A stretch of 64,000 nt of DNA from Phaseolus vulgaris. Taxonomy: Eukaryota > Streptophyta > Magnoliopsida > Fabales > Fabaceae. Location: positions 39,742,579 to 39,806,578 of the forward strand of contig NC_023756.2 in NCBI RefSeq assembly GCF_000499845.2, written 5' to 3'. Of the stretch, positions 34,786-45,513 are shown piece after piece. The first letter of the stretch is position 1; each line of letters opens with the position of its first letter. Below the pieces are notes generated by a model. It searched no databases. It was given only the letters and a program-made list of their open reading frames with translations, and was not told where the DNA came from. Both the position numbers and the translations under genes were made by a program.

Positions 34786-35802
34786 TGATGAGAATCAACT
34801 AAAGGTGGCTTTTTATAATGAAGAACAAGATCATTCGCCTTCACATTTAAAGTTTTTCTTGTTAATCTTTGCAAAAGATAAAGCCCAAGCCCAAGCCCAA
34901 GCCCAAGAAGGCCAAAGCCCACAAAAGCCCAAAGACCATCCCATGAAGGGCAAGGCCAAGTTTTAAATAAATATTGTTTAGAAAGGTGCTTAGAGGGAAA
35001 CATTAGAAACCTCTATTGTTAAAGCATCTTTTAGTCTTTAGTTAAGAGTCTTAGGGGGGGTGTGTTAGTAGATAGGTGTAGGAGTAAATAAGGAGGTGCC
35101 AAAGTGAGAGAAAGGATCACACCTTCCTCATGCTTTGTTTTAGGCGCAAATTCTAGAAGCTTTTTGGGAGGGAGTTTTTTGAATTTGTGTAGCTTACATT
35201 TCAGCACCTTAGGCTATAAATAGAGGTGCTCTCTTTGTAAATTGGAGATTGGAATTAATCTAAGAAAACTCTACTCAAATTTTGAGTGAACTTTGGAGAG
35301 CTTTTGGAGCCTTCTTCTCTAGTCTTATCTTGATGGATCAATGGAGTCCTCAAGTGGCGGCATCACTCTTATCTAGGAGCATTCCACACTTCTAGTGGCG
35401 AGATCATCCAACATCCTTCCATCTTCATGAGCACTCTCTTCTCCTTCCTTCCTTCTCTTTCAATTGTTCATGTTGTCTTGTGTTCTTGAGTTGTTTGGTT
35501 CGGCTTTTCTATTTTTTCCAGCACCTATGTTCTGTTCTTGCCTTTTAATTACACTTTTGTTCGGTTCAAATGTTTGCTTATTCAATTCTGTTCGGTTCCT
35601 TTAATTGTACCTCTCTTTGTTGATTCAATTTGACAATATGTGGAGCATCCAAATGAGTTTGGGATTTGGTACTATTTTTTGGTGAGTTCTTGTCTTAGAA
35701 CAATGATCCAACTCTAAGAAAAGCGCCTCTATAATGTCCAGCTCAAGGTGATTCCTAAGAATGTCAAGAATCATTCTCTATATGGCTAGTGGAATCACAT
35801 CA
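34786..35802 (+). repeat. 5' LTR of element E
   Basis: 1,017 bp, TGATGAG...CACATCA, TATA box TATAAATAG at about 35215-35223. It has one extra 6-bp copy in the GCCCAA-type repeat near 34885-34910 compared with the 3' LTR. Confidence 0.93.
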
Positions 35803-37142
35803 TGTGGTATCATGAGTCATAGGTTCTTCTTGTTTAATTGTTGAGTTGTGTGCACTTTAATTTCAAGAGCTCTTTAATTTCTTGCAATTTAAGTTTCTGT
35901 TTTAGATTTTTACTTGAGTATTCTTGCTGTTTTTCTTTTACACCAAGTGCTTGTGAAAAGGTTTATGGCACTCATTCTTCTTATGAGTATGGTTGCTCTT
36001 TTGGAATGGCATTATCCTTCCTAGAGTTTACCTTAAGCTTCCTTTCACTTGTTGTTAAAATTTGTGATGTGTCTTTTAATTTTGTAATCTTGTCAAGTTT
36101 TGTCTTAGTCATGTTATTCCGTAATTGTCATACTTCTAGTAGTACTTTTATTGCTTTGTTTGTTTCTTGCTTTGGTGTCATATATTTTTTCTGAATTGAT
36201 ATTGATCCTTTGTGCATTTTCTTTTTAGAATTGAGTTCATACTTGTATTCTAGACCTATACAAGTTCCAATACATCATTTTCCATTATGTCTTTGCTAGT
36301 TCATAATTCTGTTTTTTGTTCCTATTAGGATTCCTCTGTTTCTGAAAAAAAGTGCTTACTGTTTTTCTTATTGAAATTGATTTACTCACTGGAAAATTCT
36401 GAAATTCTGGATTTGTGATATTCAAAGTGTTAGAAAAGCGTAGAAAAAAAATCATTCAAAAATTCAAAGTACACAAAAAATGATAAATAAAATAAAAAAA
36501 GTGTACAATTCTGCCGAAAAGAATACGGTAATCTGGCAGCGATTTTAAAAAATTTATCTCAGTTAATTGGCTTACTGTTTTTAATTGATTCCAGTGCCAT
36601 TATTGAGTTAACATCTTGAAGATTCTGTGGTTTAAATTTCAGAATCCAGTTCGCTCTACATCATTCCAGTTAAATCAGTGAATATCAAGCACAGTTTGCA
36701 TTAAAAAAAAAAATTTCCAGTAGCTAAATTTTTGTTTTCTTCATCTACTCTAGTGCTTTTCCTTAAGTATTCTTTTGTGTGCCTACTTTCTCATTGAGTT
36801 CTTTATTTTCTTGATTGTCTTTCATTCCTTACTCTTTGAGTTTGTCTTACATATAGTATTCCTTTTGCAAATACCTTTCTTTGCTTATACCTTTTCTTGT
36901 TTGTCTTTATTGATTCTTTGGTTTTGTGGTGGTTGCTCTTGAGATTGGTGTGCTTGCTTTGACATCTTTCATTTGAGGATTCCAAGGCCTCAAGATCAGA
37001 TTGGTGCAAGAACATTATTTCCTTGAGAGTGATCTCTTTTTCAGCCTCATTTCACTTCGGCAGTTTCATTGCCAAAGCTCACTGTTTTTGCTAATTTTTA
37101 ACTTGTTTGCTATTTTTGTGTGTTTGTTGTTTTTAATTACAA
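35803..37142 (+). other. leader of element E
   Basis: About 1.34 kb, homologous by eye to the leader of B along most of its length (for example GTGAAAAGGTTTATG, GTACACAAAAAATGATAAAT, GAATACGGTAAT). No supported coding sequence. Confidence 0.75.
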
Positions 37143-39392
37143 ATGGCTGGATTTTCAAGTGATGCATCCTACAAGCAGAATTCTCCTTCCAAAGCTTCAA
37201 TCCTTGGTGAATTACATGAAGCTCAAAGAACCATTAGACGGTTGGAGGAGAAATTGCAAAAGATGGAGGTGCAACAAGCTAGACCATCTCCTTCAATTCA
37301 TGATGAGCATCATAGACCTTCAACAAGAGCTTCTTCCAATGATGTTGGCCGTGAAGATGAGCATAGGAGAAGGAGAACTCCACCCCAAGTCCATGGACAA
37401 AGACATCATCACCAAGGGGAAAGAATTCACTACGGCAATGGCTTCTATCATGATGCAAAGTCCAAGCTTCCTTCGGTCAAGCTACCTTGTTTTAATGGTT
37501 CTAGTGATCCAAATGTATATTTAGATTGGGAGGCTAAGTGTGAACAAATTTTTGAGATCCATGAGATCCAAGATGAGCATAAGCTCAAGGTAGCCACCCT
37601 AGAGTTTAGTGATTATGCCATGAAATGGTGGCATGGAATTGTAAAGGACATTATCTATCACAAGGGTCCTCCCGTGGACTCTTGGAACTCTTTGAAGGAT
37701 CATATGCGCGCTAGGTTTGTGCCCCCACATTTTAGGAAAGACCTCATGTTGAGACTCCAACGGTTTCAACAAGGCACGCTAAATGTGGATGAATATTATA
37801 AGGAGCTTGAGACGCTTGTGCTTAAAATTGAATTAGAGGAAAGTGAGGAAGCTATGATTGCTAGGTTTGTGAGTGGTCTTAGGAAGGATATTCAAGACAT
37901 TGTTGAGTTACAAGAGTATTCATCATTGGGCTTTTTAGTTCATCTTGCAATGAAGGTGGAAGCCCAACTTGCTAAGAAAAACTCTTTCAAAAATGCTTCC
38001 AATGATGGATACTACTCCAAGTCTTGGAGAAACAAAAATTCTTTTTGTAAACATCCTTCCAAAGATTCTTCTTTCAAACCCAAGGATCCTACGCCATCTA
38101 CTTCTAGGCCTAAATCCCCAATTAAATCGTCTAGTCAAAAGTGTTTTAAATGTTTGGGATATGGTCACATTGCTGCTAATTGCCCTTCTAAACGAAGTAT
38201 GTACATGCATGAAGGCATTGTAGTTAGTGAGCATGATTCCAATTCACCTAGGCATTCTTCACCTTCTAGACCATCAAGTGAAAATGAGAGTGCAAGTCCT
38301 TGTGAAGGTGACTTATTGATGGTAAGACGTATGTTGGGCACAATTCCAAAATCTTTGAATGATACTCAAAGAGAAAATATTTTTCACACCCGATGTCTTA
38401 TCAACAACAAGTTATGTTCCTTGATTATTGATGGGGGAAGTTGCACTAATGTGGCTAGTACAAGAGTTATGGAGAAGTTAGCCTTACCCACTATCTCTCA
38501 TACTAAGCCCTACAAATTACAATGGCTTAGTGAAGTAGGTGAAATCATGGTGAATAAACAAGTCCTCATTAACTTTGCAATAGGAAAGTATAAAGATGAG
38601 GTTTTATGTGATGTTGTGCCCATGGAAGCATCTCATCTTCTTTTAGGAAGGCCTTGGCAATATGATAGACATGTTTTACATGATGGCCTATCCAATACAA
38701 TGTCTTTTTCCTTCCTAGGGCGCAAGGTTATATTAAAACCCCTCTCTCCCAAAGAGGTTCATGAGGACCAAAGAAAAATGAAAACTAAAAGAGAAAATGA
38801 GAAAGAAAAAGAAGTAAGTACTACACCGAGTCACACCATTTTCTCCTCTACATCCATCATGTTGACTCGTGCTATGCCTCAAATGGACCGTCCAAGGTCT
38901 TCTTCTTCTTTATCTTTTTCATTACCCAAGGTTCCTATTTCAACACCACCTTGGTTAAAATATGTTAGGGATGATTTTTTCATACCTCCTAATGGGTTTC
39001 ACCATTTAAGAGGTCTTTTTCCCAAAAATATCATCATTCCCAAACACATTTTTCCAACTTGGTCGATTTGTAGGACCTCCTTTTCTGCAATCCCTTTGGT
39101 TCCATCTGCTGAGTCATGTATTCCTTTTTCTTACACTTTTGATTGTAAAAGTAAACTGACTTTGTTATATGCAGGGATTCAGAATTCGTGGGCGAATTCT
39201 CTCCAACTCGGGGAGTATGATGAGAATCAACTAAAGGTGGCTTTTTATAATGAAGAACAAGATCATTCGCCTTCACATTTAAAGTTTTTCTTGTTAATCT
39301 TTGCAAAAGATAAAGCCCAAGCCCAAGCCCAAGAAGGCCAAAGCCCACAAAAGCCCAAAGACCATCCCATGAAGGGCAAGGCCAAGTTTTAA
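37143..39392 (+). CDS. Element E gag-protease polyprotein, 749 aa, intact
   Basis: The ATG at 37143 (MAGFSSDASYKQNS) opens an unbroken frame. An N-terminal coiled-coil-like stretch (about residues 20-45) is followed by the capsid domain (residues about 115-280: GSSDPNVYLDWEAKCEQIF, MKWWHGIV, LQRFQQGTLNVDEYY), a CCHC knuckle CFKCLGYGHIAANC near residue 335, and an aspartic-protease domain with the active-site-like run LIIDGGSCTNVAST near residue 430. Where B continues into RT, this protein has about 150 residues of unfamiliar sequence and then the same kind of LTR-encoded tail (GEYDENQ through an Ala-Gln repeat). The last 58 residues lie in the 3' LTR. It may supply particles but cannot copy or integrate DNA by itself. 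Confidence 0.9.
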   Translation: MAGFSSDASYKQNSPSKASILGELHEAQRTIRRLEEKLQKMEVQQARPSPSIHDEHHRPSTRASSNDVGREDEHRRRRTPPQVHGQRHHHQGERIHYGNGFYHDAKSKLPSVKLPCFNGSSDPNVYLDWEAKCEQIFEIHEIQDEHKLKVATLEFSDYAMKWWHGIVKDIIYHKGPPVDSWNSLKDHMRARFVPPHFRKDLMLRLQRFQQGTLNVDEYYKELETLVLKIELEESEEAMIARFVSGLRKDIQDIVELQEYSSLGFLVHLAMKVEAQLAKKNSFKNASNDGYYSKSWRNKNSFCKHPSKDSSFKPKDPTPSTSRPKSPIKSSSQKCFKCLGYGHIAANCPSKRSMYMHEGIVVSEHDSNSPRHSSPSRPSSENESASPCEGDLLMVRRMLGTIPKSLNDTQRENIFHTRCLINNKLCSLIIDGGSCTNVASTRVMEKLALPTISHTKPYKLQWLSEVGEIMVNKQVLINFAIGKYKDEVLCDVVPMEASHLLLGRPWQYDRHVLHDGLSNTMSFSFLGRKVILKPLSPKEVHEDQRKMKTKRENEKEKEVSTTPSHTIFSSTSIMLTRAMPQMDRPRSSSSLSFSLPKVPISTPPWLKYVRDDFFIPPNGFHHLRGLFPKNIIIPKHIFPTWSICRTSFSAIPLVPSAESCIPFSYTFDCKSKLTLLYAGIQNSWANSLQLGEYDENQLKVAFYNEEQDHSPSHLKFFLLIFAKDKAQAQAQEGQSPQKPKDHPMKGKAKF

Positions 39393-40223
39393 ATAAATAT
39401 TGTTTAGAAAGGTGCTTAGAGGGAAACATTAGAAACCTCTATTGTTAAAGCATCTTTTAGTCTTTAGTTAAGAGTCTTAGGGGGGTGTGTTAGTAGATAG
39501 GTGTAGGAGTAAATAAGGAGGTGCCAAAGTGAGAGAAAGGATCACACCTTCCTCATGCTTTGTTTTAGGCGCAAATTCTAGAAGCTTTTTGGGAGGGAGT
39601 TTTTTGAATTTGTGTAGCTTACATTTCAGCACCTTAGGCTATAAATAGAGGTGCTCTCTTTGTAAATTGGAGATTGGAATTAATCTAAGAAAACTCTACT
39701 CAAATTTTGAGTGAACTTTGGAGAGCTTTTGGAGCCTTCTTCTCTAGTCTTATCTTGATGGATCAATGGAGTCCTCAAGTGGCGGCATCACTCTTATCTA
39801 GGAGCATTCCACACTTCTAGTGGCGAGATCATCCAACATCCTTCCATCTTCATGAGCACTCTCTTCTCCTTCCTTCCTTCTCTTTCAATTGTTCATGTTG
39901 TCTTGTGTTCTTGAGTTGTCTGGTTCGGCTTTTCTATTTTTTCCAGCACCTATGTTCTGTTCTTGCCTTTTAATTACACTTTTGTTCGGTTCAAATGTTT
40001 GCTTATTCAATTCTGTTCGGTTCCTTTGTACCTCTCTTTGTTGATTCAATTTGACAATATGTGGAGCATCCAAATGAGTTTGGGATTTGGTACTAGTTTT
40101 TGGTGAGTTCTTGTCTTAGAACAATGATCCAACTCTAAGAAAAGTGCCTCTATAATGTCCAGCTCAAGGTGATTCCTAAGAATGTCAAGAATCATTTTCT
40201 ATATGGCTAGTGGAATCACATCA
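39218..40223 (+). repeat. 3' LTR of element E
   Basis: 1,006 bp, near-identical to the 5' LTR. The E ORF ends 175 bp inside it. The TSD GATAG follows at 40224. Confidence 0.93.
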
Positions 40224-40228
40224 GATAG

Positions 40229-41396
40229 GGTATGCTCTTTAATTGTGGATGGGGGGAGTTGTGCTAATGTGGCAAGCACAAGAGTGGTAGACAAACTTGG
40301 ATTACCTACCATCTCTCGTGCCAAGCCCTACAAGTTACAATGGTTGAGTGAGGTGGGTGAGTTAGTGGTGAACAAACAAGTCCTCATTACATTTTCCATT
40401 GGCAAATATAAAGATGAGGTCTTGTGTGATGTTGTCCCAATGGAGGCCACACATATTCTTTTAGGTAGGCCATGGCAATTTGATAGAAAAGTGTTTTATG
40501 ATGGCTTTACCAATAAAATTTCTTTCCACTTCCATGGGCACAAAGTCATTCTTAAGTCTCTCTCTCCAAAGGAAGTACATGAGGACCAAGTCAAAATGAG
40601 AGAACAGAGAGAGAAAGAAAAAGATATAAAAAATTTCAAGAGAAGCCTTCTCATATCTACCTAACAAGTCAAAAAGGTAATAGTTACTCACAAGCCTATT
40701 TTTTTAGCTATTCCTAGTACTATTGAATGTGAGTTGGCTAAGGATAGTCCCACATGTTTGGACAATTTGGTAAAGGAATATGAAGATGTGTTTCAAGATC
40801 CTCCTAAAGGCTTACCACCTCTAAGAGGGATTGAACACCAAATAGACTTCATGCCCGGGGTTTCTTTACCAAATCGCCCTGCATATAGGACCAATCCCCA
40901 AGAGACCAAAGAAATTCAAAGGCAAGTTGAGGATTTATTAGCTAAGGGGTGGGTACAAGATAGCATGAGCCCATGTGCTATGCCTGTCATACTTGTTCCA
41001 AAAAAAGATGGGACATGGAGGATGTGTACGGATTGTCGCGCCATAAATAACATTACCATCAAATATAGGCATCCCATTCCTAGGTTAGATGACTTGTTGG
41101 ATGAATTACATGGGTCTAAAATATTTTCCAAAATTGATCTTAAGAGTGGTTACAATCAAATTCGAATTCAACATGGTGATGAATGGAAAACCGCTTTTAA
41201 GATCAAATTTGGTTTATATGAGTGGTTGGTCATGCCTTTTGGCTTGACTAATGCTCCTAGTACTTTCATGCGACTCATGCATCATGTTTTAAGAGCATTC
41301 ATTGGCAAGTTTGTTGTGGTTTACTTTGATGATATTCTTATATATAGCTTGTCTTTAGAAGATCATGAGTCACATGTTAGACAATTTTTGGAAACC
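40229..41396 (+). pseudogene. Element B pol, protease and first half of reverse transcriptase
   Basis: This continues the B reading frame after element E. The protease part has the active-site-like LIVDGGSCANVAST near 40235-40280 and HILLGRPWQFD near 40450. One TAA at 40662-40664 breaks the frame; the same frame resumes immediately. RT follows: [32 protein letters not shown] near 41020, [14 protein letters not shown] near 41120, catalytic YFDDI near 41325. Element A is inserted after 41401 within the RT thumb, and the frame resumes at 57824. Apart from the TAA and the two insertions it is well preserved. Confidence 0.9.
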
Positions 41397-41401
41397 CTTA
41401 G

Positions 41402-41912
41402 TGATGGAAGAGGGCCAAGCACAACTTCACAAGAAAGACAAAAGCCAAGACATGAGCATCCAAAGCCAAACCAAGAGCGTCTAGGGCTAAGGGAGGAGCG
41501 TCTAGGCCAAAGGGGAGGAGCGTCTAGCTCAAGGTGGAGAGCGTCTAGGCCAATGAAAGGAGCGTCTAGGACCAAATTGCTAAGCCCATGGCCAAGCGAA
41601 TCCATGCAGATTTGTTTATGCTACATGAAGGCCCATTAGGGGTAGCTTAGTATTAGTTGTGGTGTAAATAGCATAAACTTGATTCCATGAGACTTGACCT
41701 AGATTTGCTAAAGATTTGGTCACTTTCTAGAAGGATTCTCCACATGGCCATGTGCTCCATGTGATGTAAATTTGCATTTCATTTTGATTAGCATTAGGGT
41801 TGCATTATGGTCCTTTTTAGCCTATAAAAAGAGGAGCCTACACCTTGTATTTTCAAGTTTATTGTGAGTAAAGTTATGCTGCCATTTTGTGCCAGGCTTT
41901 GCTTCTGTCCTG
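41402..41912 (+). repeat. 5' LTR of element A (3' part deleted)
   Basis: It starts TGATGGAAGAGG. Five GAGCGTCTAG motifs at 41475, 41496, 41518, 41539 and 41560 are spaced 21-22 bp apart. TATA box TATAAAAAG at 41823-41831. Homology to the 3' LTR ends after GCTTTGCTTC. Confidence 0.9.
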
Positions 41913-43190
41913 GATGTTTTGTTCCAGAAAAATATTTTCACTCATAGGAAAATTTTGATTCTCTGGAATATGCAAGTTTGAAGTGTTATAGAAAGGACAA
42001 AAAAAGAATTAGTTCAAAAGAATCAACAGAAAAAAATGATAAATCTTTTAAAATCAGTGTGCAAATCTGAGGCGCTACAGCTGGCGTAACTGAACACCAA
42101 AATTGAAAAATTTATTAAAAAAAATTGGTGCATGCGTTTTGAGTGATTCCAAAGCCAGATTTTAGATAAGATCTTGAATATCTTGCATATCAAATTTCAG
42201 AATCATATCTTAAAAACAAAGCTCAGCATAAATTGGGGAAAAACACGTTTCTGGCCCACAACATTTTCCAGTGGTGCTGTTTTATTTTTTTTGTCATCTA
42301 ATTCTAGTGCTATTTTTAGGATTCTTTTGTGTGTCTACCTTTATTTTGGTACCTTTTATTTGCTTGCTTAATATTTCTTGGACCTCTTTCTAGTTGTCAT
42401 AATCTAACTCCTTTTGGTGGTACTGTTTTATTCAATTAAATTGTTTCTTGCTTTTGTTCTTTGACCTCTAATTTGGTGCTGGAATTTATTCTCCTTTGGT
42501 GCTTAATTGAATGGAAACTTGACTTGGGTAAGGTCTAGTCTTTTGATAGGTGCTGGAATTGGAGAATTAAGACCTTCATTCTAAGGGGAAACAAAGCCAA
42601 GGCCGAATCAAGCTTTCTTGAAAAACACTGCAAACACTTGGAGGGCCAACAAGCAAAGACAACAAGGAAGTGCATTTAGCAAAAAGAGGATCAACAAAGG
42701 GAGTTTTCTTAATTTCCTTGCAACTTAATTTGTGTTAATTACCTCTTAATTACGTTTTAGACGGTGAGTGTGTCTTCAAGGGCTCAAAGTGTCCAAGAAG
42801 CCTCACCTAGGGCCGACTAGTATAGAATTCTTAATTAGCAATTGTTAATTGTTTGTAATTTGCCTTTTCTTTTGCTTAGTTAGTGACGCTTTGCATGATT
42901 ATTTTGTTAAGTTTGTGTTAAACCGTCTAGCTTTGTTAATTAGTTAGCATACATTGTTTTCTTGCATTGAAAAAAAAAAAAAAGTTTTGATTTCTCAACT
43001 TAATTGTGTTCTAAGTAGTTTACTAAGAGGAAGTTTTGTGTGAAGACATTGAGGGATAGTTTTTGGCTAAGGCAAAGGCTTGGTATTTAAGTAGTCCTTT
43101 GTGACTCACCTCCCTTACCTGGAAAATTACCTTCTTTAACTTTCATAAGTTTTCTCAAGGTAAAATACTTATATACACAAAGCTTTAGCC
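41913..43190 (+). other. leader of element A
   Basis: Non-coding. It includes a block (about 41930-42190, with AAAAAAATGATAAATC) that resembles the leaders of B and E, and a 3' part (about 43010-43180) that matches the leader of D in inverse orientation (63480-63655). A poly(A) run lies at 42970-42983. Confidence 0.65.
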
Positions 43191-44282
43191 ATGTCTTCTT
43201 CTTCTCATTCTACAAAGTCTATTGGAAGTGAATTAAAATCTTTAAAAACTCTTTTGAAAGAAGTTTCACAAACTTTGCAATCAATTGCATATAGACAATT
43301 GGAGAGTGAGACTAAACTTAATGTTTTGACTAAAGCAAAGGATGAGAAGTCTCACATTCTAAAAAAATTACCTTCTCATGCATATATCTCTAAAGATCAT
43401 GATTCTTTTGGGGAGGGAAGCATTAGAGTAAATGATTATTATCAAGCACCCCCTAGAAGACATATAAGAGATAGAAAAGAACAAGAAAACCCAAGAGAGG
43501 TTAGGGTAGAACAACCCCATTTCCATGGAAAAGAAAATATAGAAGCTTGCCTAGATTGGGAAATGAGGGTAGAAAAATTGTTTGCTTCCCATAAAGAAAG
43601 AAAGGAAAGAAAAATACAAAAGAAGAGAGGGGAAGTCGAAAGGGAAGCTAAAGAAAAAGAAGAAAAAGAAAAGCATGAGAAGACCCTTGAAGAACAAAAG
43701 GCGTGGGAGAAGAGTGTTCCTTCCCACAAGGTCATTCAACAAGACCAAAGATTTAAAAATACCTTTGAAAATATGTGTCTTGTTGAACAACCTCAAAGCC
43801 TTACCTTTTGTAAAGGAACACTTGCAAGCCTAAGTGAAAAAGAAGAGTCTTTAAAAGAAGCTTGCATAGATAAAAATGAAATAGATTATTTCTCATATGT
43901 GCTAGGATATCACCAAGTGAATGTCAAGTTTTTTATAAGCATCTACAAAAACAAATTTTTAAGTGAAGTAGGGCCTAAAGAAACTTGTCATGTCTTATTG
44001 AGACAACCATTGCAAAGTGTACAAATCCTTAGAAACAATGGTTGTCACAACGAGACTATCCTTACACATAAGAGAAAAAGTCTTCATGAAGGAGAACTCA
44101 TGGGACAAATTAGAGTTGATAAAACTCTAGAGCTTTTAAAAGGAAAACTTTTGTCCCCCATGAGAAAAGAAGTTCAAATACATTACCTTAGGTACAATTC
44201 TTGTTTTCAAACTACACCCAAGGCAATGTCTCATGAACTCTCAACTCCTTCACCTTTTGCAAATGATCCTTGGGAAGATACA
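43191..44282 (+). pseudogene. Element A gag/protease-like part (capsid core missing)
   Basis: The ATG at 43191 opens MSSSSHSTKSIGSELKSLK, a coiled-coil-like start shared with D (minus strand from 63478). After CLDWEMRVEKLFASH (near 43550-43590) the capsid core present in D (63120-62500) is absent and the frame jumps to a Lys/Glu-rich linker (KEKEEKEKHEK). A degenerate protease-like region follows (KNEIDYFSYVLGYHQVNVKF, GPKETCHVLLRQPLQ), then MGQIRVDKTLELLKGKLLSPMRK. At 44282 the frame is cut by element C; it resumes at 56339 in integrase. Function is not predictable. Confidence 0.75.
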
Positions 44283-45102
44283 TGTACCGTCCTGGTAGTC
44301 GGAAGTGATGACGTGGCACCAAGCTACAGTGTAGGCGTGTTGACAAGGCGCCAGATTCGCAGAAGTGAAGGAAGTCGGGGGGGTTCGTGTAGTCGCCAGT
44401 TATTAAGTTGGCGTGTTCCGATCTTCAGCATACCAGGACCGGCGATCGCCCAGTTGAAGGTGAAGTCGCCAGATGTAAACTCAGGCGACCAAGCGATTGG
44501 AGATCGCCAGAGTAAGCACATCGCCAAAGATGAAGGTGGTGCAGATTATGAAGGCGGCCGGCGAGACCACAGGGAAGGTGTACGAGAGCACCCTAACTCG
44601 CCAATTCCAGTAGAGATCGCGCTCCCAAGTTAGCTATGCACTGGGCAGTACCATGCATAAATAACTTAGCCAAAAAGAGAGTCACGAGTAGCGCCCAAGT
44701 CAAGGAGGCTCCAGATGATGGCACGTGTACGACTGGATGCGAGCCACGTGTCCAGGTCTGTAACTGCCAGGAGAGAGAAAGTGACCAGGTATATAAGAGT
44801 TCTCAACGAACTTTCTGAGGTACGCGCGTTCAGATTATACTCTTTACGCTTGCGAGTTCTAGAGCTTACTGTGAGAGAGAACATTGCACGGTTCCTTGAG
44901 ATTTCTTGAGTGTTCTTGCTCTTAGTATTTGGTGGTTCTGTCACTGACTTGGGCGTTGGAGTGCGATCGGCCGCAGCGGCGCCGCTTTGTTCTTTTGCAG
45001 GTTCTTGAGGTGGATCTTGAAGAAGGACGGAGGTTTGAAGCGGTGCACACGTTGATCCTTTGACGAGGCAGGTTCCAACGTTCTGGTCAACAGGCAGGAT
45101 CA
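44283..45102 (+). repeat. 5' LTR of element C
   Basis: 820 bp, TGTACC...GGATCA. TATA box TATATAAG at 44790-44797. Many CGCC/GGCGA and GCGATCG motifs. Confidence 0.95.
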
Positions 45103-45513
45103 TCAGGCACCCACCGTGGGGCCGTGTAAAACCTGTTCCCATCCACAGCGTGAGTTCTTGGAGGTTTTCGTGATTTTCTGTGTGGTTGTGTGCTGGTGCA
45201 ACCGTAGTTCGCTGTTCACTTAAGATTTGTTCGGTGATTTCGCGTTTTCCACCGTTCGTTTGGATTTTTGTTCGGTGAAGTGAGGTTTTCTGCTGTTTAC
45301 GCGTGATTTGTTCGGTGGAGTTTGAGTTCTTTCGCTCGTTTAGTTATCCGTGGGAGAAGCGGTGGTTTCTGGTGGAGTTGCAGGTTTCTTTGGAGGTTCG
45401 CGGTGCTCTTGAGTTTCCTTGCGGAGTTTCGCGCAGTTTTTTTCGATTGATCGCTGAATCGATTGTAGCTGAAGTAAGTGTTGTTCGCTGCATTCTGTGA
45501 TTCGCTAAGTTTC
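45103..45513 (+). promoter_or_regulatory. PBS and leader of element C
   Basis: Immediately after the LTR comes TCAGGCACCCACCGTGGGG, the region where Tat-lineage elements carry their primer binding site. I do not assign the tRNA. The rest (to the first ATG of gag) is non-coding with repeated TTCGGTG and TTCGTTTG motifs. Confidence 0.6.

Larger units (their letters stand above)
34786..40223 (+). mobile_element. Element E: gag-protease-only gypsy element (5,438 bp)
   Basis: LTRs at 34786-35802 (1,017 bp) and 39218-40223 (1,006 bp), TSD GATAG at 34781-34785 and 40224-40228, PBS TGGTATCATGAG at about 35805 and a polypurine-like CGGGGAGTA before the 3' LTR. It has one long intact ORF with gag and protease but no reverse transcriptase, RNase H or integrase. 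It is a relative of B with its own LTR type. LTR substitutions number about 4 by eye, plus three small indels (6, 1 and 4 bp). It is the youngest insertion in the stack. Confidence 0.93.

Noticed and set aside
35838..36194. Hydrophobic ORF in the E leader as a small membrane protein
   Set aside because: The homologous B leader does not conserve the frame; it looks like U-rich leader read by chance.
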